14,220 nucleotides of DNA from AA29 sp041481445 (GTDB lineage: Bacteria; Acidobacteriota; Vicinamibacteria; Fen-336), in contig JBGPBV010000171.1 of NCBI GenBank assembly GCA_041481445.1, forward strand, positions 1 through 14,220, in the 5' to 3' direction. The position numbers were made by a program, and so were the translations under genes. Position 1 is the stretch's first letter. Every line of letters begins with the position of its first letter. Below the pieces are notes generated by a model. That model saw only the letters and a program-made list of their open reading frames with translations, made no database searches and was not told the DNA's origin. Below, piece after piece: positions 1-4,807 of this stretch.

Positions 1-1569
1 CAGGCCCCGCGCCATCTCTGGGCTCGGCCGCACGCCCGGCAGGGACGCCGTCACGCCCTGGAGCACTCCGAGGACCCAGCCCGGCGCGAGCCCCAGCACC
101 AGACACATCCCGGCCAGGAAGGCCTGCGGCCCGAGCATCACCCACGGCGACTCGTGGGCCTTGTCCGCTCCCCCTCCTCGCGGCCGGGCCAGGAACGTGA
201 TCCCGAACGCCTTCACGAAGCACGCCGCCGCCAGCGCGGTCGTGAGGGCGAGCACCGCGCCCGCCACCGGGAAGAGGAACCGCACGAGGGCCGAAGGCGA
301 GAGATGGAACCCGAACAGGAAGGCCTGGAAGAGGATCCATTCGCTGACGAAGCCGTTCAGGAGGGGCAGGCCCGAGATGGCGGCCGCGCCCACCAGGAAG
401 AGGAGCGCCGTCCAGGGCATCCGCTTCACGAGCCCGCCCATCTGCTCGATGTTGCGCGTGCCGGTGGCCATCACGACGCCGCCCGCGCCCAGGAACAGGA
501 GGCCCTTGAAGACCGCGTGGTTGAGCACGTGGTACAGGCTCGCCGCGAGTCCCACCGCGGCCAGTCCCGGCCGGCCCGACGAGAGCGCCATCATCCCCGC
601 GCCCAGCCCCAGCAGGATGATCCCGATGTTCTCGATGCTGTGGTAGGCGAGCAGCCGCTTGAGGTCGTGCTGCATCAGCGCGTAGAGCACGCCCAGGATC
701 GCGGAGACGCCGCCGCAGAGAAGGACCACGACCCCCCAGGACAGGGGTGGAGGTCCGAGCCCGAACGCGCAGACCCGGAAGAGGCCGTAGATGCCGGTCT
801 TGATCATCACCGCGGACATGATCGCGGAGACGTTGCTGGGGGCGGCGGGATGGGCCTCGGGCAGCCACACGTGAAGCGGAATGACGCCGGCCTTGATGCC
901 GAACCCGGCGAAGAACAGCGCGAACACGATCCCCCGGGTCCGTCCGGAGAGAGATCCGCCGGTGATCTCCGGGAGGCCGAGGGATCCCGTGAAGGCCGAG
1001 ACCACCAGGAAGCCCGCGATCAGGCATCCCGTCGCCACGTGGGACATGGCCAGGTACAGGAAGGCGGCCCGCCGGCTCTCCGGGCTCTCGTGCTCGGTCG
1101 TCACGAGGGCGGCGTTGGCGAGCGTCATCAGCTCCCACGCGAAGAGAAAGACGATGACCCCGTCCGCGGCGAAGACCATCTCGACCGTGCCCACCAGCAC
1201 GCTGAATCCCACGGCCACGAAGGCGGAGCGGCGGCGCAGCGCTCCCTGGGCGACGTATCCGAGGCTGTAGACCGCGATGGGGATCGCGAGAAGGGCCAGG
1301 ACGAGGAGGAACCAGGCGGAGAGCCGATCCACCGCGAAACCGAGACGGAAGCCCGAGGCCGGATGCCACAACAGCTCTCCCCCGACGGGGCTTCCGGTCG
1401 CCAGGACCATCCAGGCCAACGCTCCGGTGAGGAGGGATGCGATCGCGGACCCTCCGAAGGCCGCCCAACGGCTGGAGGCGGGATGCTTCGCCAGCGCGAG
1501 AGCGAGGCCGACGCTCCCGAGCCGCACCGCGAGGGCGGCGGGGAGCCACGCTGCGGGGTCGGGGATCAT
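1..1569 (-). CDS. hyfB: HyfB-type proton-translocating membrane subunit (hydrogenase-4 component B-like), 3' end outside window
   Basis: Reading the minus strand from ATG at 1569 gives 523 codons without a stop to the left edge. The product is a hydrophobic multi-helix protein of the NuoL/NuoM/HyfB antiporter family. HyfB proteins are usually about 650-680 residues, so roughly the last quarter is missing. Diagnostic stretches are FLFAWELMTL (Glu146, the conserved transmembrane Glu), GFGIKAGVIPLHVWLPEAHP (Lys226, about residues 222-241), a second conserved Lys at 257 (SAVMIKTGIYGL), and a later stretch near residues 364-378 (position 480 downward) reading GVVMATGTRNIEQMGGLVKR, typical of HyfB rather than NuoL. 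These residues form the proton path in the family. A GTG at 1572 is an alternative start, and neither start has a strong ribosome site. It starts 37 bp after the zinc-ribbon gene ends, probably in one operon. The hydrogenase catalytic subunits are not visible, so the parent complex (formate hydrogenlyase-like, Ehr/Hyf-related or other) cannot be named. Confidence 0.9.
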   Translation of the reverse strand, partial: MIPDPAAWLPAALAVRLGSVGLALALAKHPASSRWAAFGGSAIASLLTGALAWMVLATGSPVGGELLWHPASGFRLGFAVDRLSAWFLLVLALLAIPIAVYSLGYVAQGALRRRSAFVAVGFSVLVGTVEMVFAADGVIVFLFAWELMTLANAALVTTEHESPESRRAAFLYLAMSHVATGCLIAGFLVVSAFTGSLGLPEITGGSLSGRTRGIVFALFFAGFGIKAGVIPLHVWLPEAHPAAPSNVSAIMSAVMIKTGIYGLFRVCAFGLGPPPLSWGVVVLLCGGVSAILGVLYALMQHDLKRLLAYHSIENIGIILLGLGAGMMALSSGRPGLAAVGLAASLYHVLNHAVFKGLLFLGAGGVVMATGTRNIEQMGGLVKRMPWTALLFLVGAAAISGLPLLNGFVSEWILFQAFLFGFHLSPSALVRFLFPVAGAVLALTTALAAACFVKAFGITFLARPRGGGADKAHESPWVMLGPQAFLAGMCLVLGLAPGWVLGVLQGVTASLPGVRPSPEMARGL

Positions 1570-1606
1570 CACCGCGGGGCGTTCCGACCGGGGCGAATCG
1601 AGGTCA

Positions 1607-2011
1607 TCACGGGCGGTGAGCCGAGGTGTGTCCTGGACCCCGACGCGAACGCGCCTTCTTCTTGACGTCTCCTTCGGCGGGCCGTTCGGAGAGGAGCTCG
1701 GGCGCATACAGCATCCGGCGGCAGCGTGGGCACGCAGAGATGCCGACGGAGCGCTTGAGCCGGTAGGCGATCATGGTCGCGAGCCGCACGTGGCATCCGG
1801 AACAGGTCTCCTGCTCGACGGCCACCAGGACCGGGAATCGCCCGGTGGCGGCCAGCCATCGATAGCGCGTGAGGAGCTCGTCCGGCACACGGCGCTCGGC
1901 CGCTTCGCGCGCACGCGCCTGAGCTTCCGGAACGACTGGCTCGGGGCTCCGGTCGAGCTCGGCCAGCTCGAGGAGCGCACGGATGTCCTCCCTCGTCGCC
2001 GCGATCTCCAT
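1607..2011 (-). CDS. Short C4 zinc-ribbon protein (zf-RING_7/CdsZ-like C-terminal part)
   Basis: This encodes 134 residues with two CxxC knuckles, Cys70-Ser-Gly-Cys73 and Cys94-Pro-Arg-Cys97. The spacing and surroundings (VPDELLTRYRWL before, CSGCHVRLA, then CPRCRRMLY) match the C4 zinc-ribbon family PF02591. Members of that family normally have about 240 residues, with a long N-terminal coiled coil that is essentially absent here. Residues 1-45 are acidic and helical-looking and may be its remnant. The tail after residue 110 is rich in Lys/Arg. The start is well placed: the upstream gene stops 1 bp before this ATG, and AAGGA lies about 10 nt upstream, inside the end of that gene, so the two are probably translationally coupled. 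Its role is unknown; a nucleic-acid or protein-binding adaptor is plausible. The product being cytosolic is inferred from the lack of a signal peptide or membrane segment. Confidence 0.85.
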   Translation of the reverse strand: MEIAATREDIRALLELAELDRSPEPVVPEAQARAREAAERRVPDELLTRYRWLAATGRFPVLVAVEQETCSGCHVRLATMIAYRLKRSVGISACPRCRRMLYAPELLSERPAEGDVKKKARSRRGPGHTSAHRP

Positions 2012-2012
2012 G

Positions 2013-2489
2013 TCAGTGGATTCCTTGGCCGCTGTCCACCGCCTGCCGCAGGGCTTCCCTGGAGGCGGGCCAGGACAGGAAGGCCGTGGCCCCGCTCTCG
2101 AAGGCCAACATGAGATCAGGGTTCGTGGGAGATCTCGCGACGACGACGATCCCCGTCTGCGGGGACGTCTGCCGGATGCGGCGCAGGATCAGGAGATCAC
2201 TCGCCCCGAGTGGTCTGGCGACGACGAAGAGCGCCCGCACGGCGGCCGCCTCGACGATGGGGATCACGGCTTCGAGCTCGGGCACGTGGCCGGCGGCGTA
2301 GCCATCGGCGGTCAAGAGCGATTCGAGGTCCGGGGGCCAGACGTGGGGATCCCCGATCAGGACGACCGCCCGTGGCGCGGCGGCGGCGCCTGCCGTCGTG
2401 CGAGCCCAGGCCTTTCGCACCATGTGCGCGCCAGCGTTGCGAGGAATGTGCCGAGCGGGTGGTTCACCTCGTAGAGCCTTGAAGACCAT
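2013..2489 (-). CDS. Pseudo-receiver (degenerate CheY-like) protein
   Basis: This encodes 158 residues. Residues about 41-152 show the alternating strand/helix pattern of a response-regulator receiver: AVVLIGDPH at the first strand, ALFVVARPLGAS at the third, IVVVARSPTN at the fourth, and AFESGATAFLSWPAS at the end. Aligned by eye with normal receivers, the phosphoacceptor Asp is Ala91, the conserved Thr/Ser is Ala118 and the conserved Lys (KP) is Trp140; only Asp47 of the acidic pocket remains. There is no output domain. Phosphotransfer is therefore unlikely, and a protein-interaction role is inferred. The start at 2489 is uncertain: GGGAGG lies about 19 nt upstream, too far to be convincing, and an in-frame ATG at 2423 (Met23) would still include the whole domain. 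It is followed after 1 bp by the zinc-ribbon gene, and it is the first gene after the palindrome array at 2542-2640. Confidence 0.75.
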   Translation of the reverse strand: MVFKALRGEPPARHIPRNAGAHMVRKAWARTTAGAAAAPRAVVLIGDPHVWPPDLESLLTADGYAAGHVPELEAVIPIVEAAAVRALFVVARPLGASDLLILRRIRQTSPQTGIVVVARSPTNPDLMLAFESGATAFLSWPASREALRQAVDSGQGIH

Positions 2490-2523
2490 GGGTTAACGGC
2501 GGCGGAGACCTCCCACGACAGAG

Positions 2524-2538
2524 GCCCGAAACGAGCCG
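2524..2538 (-). promoter_or_regulatory. Possible sigma-54 -24/-12 element upstream of the pseudo-receiver gene
   Basis: On the minus strand, CGGCTCG-TTTC-GGGC gives the invariant GG and GC with ten bases between them. The -24 part matches TGGCACG at five of seven positions, but the -12 part is GGGC instead of TTGC. The predicted transcript would start near 2512, about 23 nt before the ATG at 2489, overlapping the GGGAGG at 2509-2514. It is the only GG-N10-GC arrangement I found between the palindromes and the start codon, and it is a weak match. Confidence 0.3.
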
Positions 2539-2541
2539 AGA

Positions 2542-2640
2542 GCGCCGATTCGGCACCGCTCGTCAGGAGTCGCCGGCGGCAGCGTGCCGTTTTGGCACTT
2601 CGGTGTGTTCGCCGGCCTCATCGGAGTGCCGATTCGGCGC
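2542..2640. promoter_or_regulatory. Array of three 15-bp palindromic operator-like sites at 42-bp spacing
   Basis: Three dyads lie in the 169-bp gap between the NtrC-type regulator and the pseudo-receiver gene: 2542-2556 (GCGCCGATTCGGCAC), 2584-2598 (GTGCCGTTTTGGCAC) and 2626-2640 (GTGCCGATTCGGCGC). Their consensus is GTGCC-N5-GGCAC. The middle site is a perfect dyad, and each outer site has one mismatched half whose perfect half faces the middle. Starts are exactly 42 bp apart, four helical turns, which puts all three on one face of the DNA. This form resembles enhancer sites of NtrC-family activators (NtrC itself uses TGCACC-N5-GGTGCA), and such a regulator is encoded immediately upstream. 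Relative to the candidate start near 2512, the centres lie at about -37, -79 and -121. Binding by that regulator is inference. As RNA, the outer sites could also pair with each other around the middle hairpin. Confidence 0.7.
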
Positions 2641-2658
2641 GGAGACGGGCCTTCGGGC

Positions 2659-4017
2659 TCAGGAACGCCGGTGGCGAAGGCCGTAAGTCCTTATCTTCGT
2701 GTGGAGCGTCCGCAGGCCGATGCCGAGGACGCGCGCGCTTTCCTTCACCGAAGGGTAGGCCTCCAGCGTGCGCTTGATGATCTCTCGCTCCGCCGTATCG
2801 AGCCTCGTCCCGACCGGAACAAGGATCGCGCCTTCGGCGACCTTCCGGACGCTCGGGGGCAGGTCCTCGGCGTCGATCAGCGTTCGTGACGTCATCAGCG
2901 CGACGCTCTCCATCACGTTCCGCAGCTCGCGCACGTTGCCGGGCCATTCGTAGCGGACGAGTCGAGCCACGGCTTCGGGCGCGAGCCGCCGCGCGGGAAG
3001 GCGCGCGGTGGCCGTCACCTCGTCGAGGAAGCGCTGGGCGAGCACGGGGATCGCCTCCTTGCGGCGACGCAAGGGCGGCACGTCGAGGGTCAGGACCTTC
3101 AGCCGGTAGTAGAGGTCCGGTCGGAACCGGTGGGCGGCGACCGCGTCCTCGAGGCTCACGTTGCAGGCGGCGATGACGCGCAGGTTGACCTTGATCTTCC
3201 GGGTGCCGCCCACCCTCCGGAACTCGCGCCGCTCGATCGCGCGCAGCAGCTTGGCCTGGCAGCCCAGGCCCATCTCGTTGACCTCATCCAGGAGCAGCGT
3301 TCCTCCGTCCGCGCTCTCCATCACTCCGGGCTTGGGACGGTCGGCGCTCGTGAACGCACCGCGCTCGTGTCCGAACAGCTCGCTCTCCAGGAGCTGGTCG
3401 GAGAGCGTCGCGCAATTGATCGCCACGAAAGGGCCGCTCGCCCGCGCGCCGAGCGCGTGGAGGGCGCGCGCGATCAGCTCCTTGCCCGTCCCGCTCTCGC
3501 CCGTGATGAGCACGGTCGACTCGTGGGGCGCGGCGCGCTTGAGCGCGTCGAACAGCTCCTGCATCGCCCTCGACTCGCCCACGATGCCGAGCTTCTGCAT
3601 CTCGGCTCTCGCCACCGGCGGAGGCGTGGACACCGCTCCCGCCTGGCCCGCGCGCGCGATGACGCGGTCGAGGATCTCGAGCAGGTTGTCGACCTGGATC
3701 GGCTTGGTGAGGAAGTCCGCCGCCCCCCGCTTCATCGCCTCGACCGCCGAGTCGATGGTCCCGAAGCCGGTCACGACGATGGCCGGCAGTCCCGGCGCCT
3801 CCGCCAGGACGGCGTCGAGGACGGAGAGACCGTCCATGTCCGGAAGCTTCAGATCCAGGATGAGCGCGTGAAAGCGCTCGCGGCGCGCCGTGGCGAGCGC
3901 GGACCGGCCGTTCGGCGCCTGGTGGACGACCTCGCCTCGCTTCTCGAGCACGTAGGCGAGGCTCGTGCGGCTCTCCGCGTGGTCCTCCACGAGGAGGATG
4001 GACCGGCCTCCGCGCAT
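2659..4017 (-). CDS. NtrC-family sigma-54-dependent response regulator
   Basis: This encodes 452 residues. The receiver spans about 6-120, with acidic Glu11/Asp12, phosphoacceptor Asp55 (ALILDLKLPDMDG), Thr83 and Lys105 (KP). The AAA+ sigma-54 activation domain spans about 144-375, with Walker A GESGTGKE at 173-180, Walker B GGTLLLDEV at 238-246, sensor region RFRPDLYYRL at 297-306 and WPGNVREL at 358-365. A Fis-type helix-turn-helix ends the protein (about 405-447, SARVLGIGLRTLHTKIRTYGL). The sigma-54 contact loop reads GAFTSA (220-225) instead of GAFTGA. The frame is open further upstream to 4407, but that part overlaps the kinase gene. The ATG at 4017 follows the kinase stop by 2 bp and has GGGGAG seven nt upstream, so it is the start. 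It is the cognate partner of the adjoining kinase. Its targets are unknown; the palindromes just downstream of its own gene are the obvious candidates. Confidence 0.95.
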   Translation of the reverse strand: MRGGRSILLVEDHAESRTSLAYVLEKRGEVVHQAPNGRSALATARRERFHALILDLKLPDMDGLSVLDAVLAEAPGLPAIVVTGFGTIDSAVEAMKRGAADFLTKPIQVDNLLEILDRVIARAGQAGAVSTPPPVARAEMQKLGIVGESRAMQELFDALKRAAPHESTVLITGESGTGKELIARALHALGARASGPFVAINCATLSDQLLESELFGHERGAFTSADRPKPGVMESADGGTLLLDEVNEMGLGCQAKLLRAIERREFRRVGGTRKIKVNLRVIAACNVSLEDAVAAHRFRPDLYYRLKVLTLDVPPLRRRKEAIPVLAQRFLDEVTATARLPARRLAPEAVARLVRYEWPGNVRELRNVMESVALMTSRTLIDAEDLPPSVRKVAEGAILVPVGTRLDTAEREIIKRTLEAYPSVKESARVLGIGLRTLHTKIRTYGLRHRRS

Positions 4018-4019
4018 GC

Positions 4020-4715
4020 TCAAGCTCCCCGCGCGGCCGGGAACACGAGGGTGACCGTCGTCCCCTCGTCGAGCGTGCTCGAGATCTCCACGGAGCCGCC
4101 GTGCTGCTCGACGATGCGGCGGACCAGAGGCAGGCCCAGGCCCGTTCCGTCTTCGCGGGTGGTGAAGAACGGGGTGAAGGCCCTTTCCTTGACCTCCGCG
4201 CTCATGCCCTCGCCGTCGTCCGCGACGGCAACGACGAAACGCCTCTTGTCCCCGGCCGTGCGCACGACCACCTGCCCGCCCTTCGGCGTGGCTTGGAGGG
4301 CATTGAGCACCAGGTTGAGCACGGCCTGCTTGAGCTGGAATCCGTCGACGAGCGCGGTGTCGGCGCCACGAAGATCGGCTTCCAGCGCCACACCCTTCTT
4401 CGAGCACTCCGGCGCGATGAATGCCACGAGGTCCGCGATGAGGGGACGGACGGCCAGTCGCTCGACGTTGAGCTTCGGTGGCCGCGCGAACCTCAGGAAC
4501 TCCGAGACGAAATCATCCAGGCGCTTGATCTCGCCGGAGATCTTCCGGAGAACCGAGAAGGCATGGACGCTGCGATCGGGGAGGAGCTCCAGCAGCTCCT
4601 GCTCCAGGATGCCGACGTTGATTTGCAGCGAGTTGAGGGGGTTCCGGACTTCGTGGGCAATTCCCGCGGCGAGAGTCTCGATCAGGCCCGGCTCGTGCGG
4701 TGGCTCGACGCTCAT
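4020..4715 (-). CDS. Sensorless cytosolic histidine kinase (NtrB-like transmitter)
   Basis: This encodes 231 residues, little more than the transmitter core. The H box AAGIAHEVRNPLNSL has phospho-acceptor His21. The dimerisation helices run to about 80, followed by the N box (LKQAVLNLVLNALQA, 128-142), the G1 box DDGEGM (166-171), the F box FTPFFTT and the G2 box GTGLGL (190-195). There is no membrane segment, PAS, GAF or HAMP domain. Only ten residues precede the helix carrying the H box, so the signal must come from a partner or a short N-terminal contact. The 92 bp upstream are closed by a TAA at 4728-4730 in the same frame, so no sensor domain is being missed there. The ATG at 4715 lacks a clear ribosome site; the best purine run (GGGAGGAGG, 4759-4767) is about 45 nt away. 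It probably phosphorylates Asp55 of the adjoining regulator, with which it is tightly coupled. Confidence 0.93.
   Translation of the reverse strand: MSVEPPHEPGLIETLAAGIAHEVRNPLNSLQINVGILEQELLELLPDRSVHAFSVLRKISGEIKRLDDFVSEFLRFARPPKLNVERLAVRPLIADLVAFIAPECSKKGVALEADLRGADTALVDGFQLKQAVLNLVLNALQATPKGGQVVVRTAGDKRRFVVAVADDGEGMSAEVKERAFTPFFTTREDGTGLGLPLVRRIVEQHGGSVEISSTLDEGTTVTLVFPAARGA
4025..4030 (-). promoter_or_regulatory. Ribosome binding site of the NtrC-type regulator gene
   Basis: GGGGAG on the minus strand lies seven nt before the ATG at 4017 and within the last codons of the kinase gene. It fixes the start at 4017 rather than at the far-upstream in-frame codons and implies translational coupling with the kinase. 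Confidence 0.75.
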
Positions 4716-4807
4716 GCTCGAGCAATCTTACCGCCCACGTTCGCGGGAGGGCACCTCGCCTCCTCCCTTCACGCTTCAATCGCCATGAGTTGGTGCGGGT
4801 GCCCCGC

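Noticed and set aside
154..1665. A 503-codon + strand frame opposite hyfB
   Set aside because: It is a low-complexity Arg/Glu/His/Gly chain. The minus strand over the same span encodes an unmistakable HyfB-type membrane protein.
4018..4407. N-terminal extension of the NtrC-type regulator upstream of 4017
   Set aside because: The frame is open, but the extension overlaps the conserved ATPase domain of the kinase, is Arg-rich and low-complexity, and the ATG at 4017 has a good ribosome site and begins a normal receiver domain.
4721..4735. Sigma-54-like GG-N10-GC (with TTGCT) just upstream of the kinase ATG
   Set aside because: The predicted transcript start would fall at or after the kinase start codon, so it cannot be that gene's promoter as placed; probably chance.
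3130..4788. A 552-codon + strand frame opposite the regulator and kinase genes
   Set aside because: No domains and biased composition. The minus strand carries complete two-component motifs here.
4749..4804. Inverted repeat GGGCACC / GGTGCCC between the Rhs stop and the kinase start, as a terminator
   Set aside because: The loop would be over 40 nt with no U-tract on either strand. It is too weak to call a terminator.
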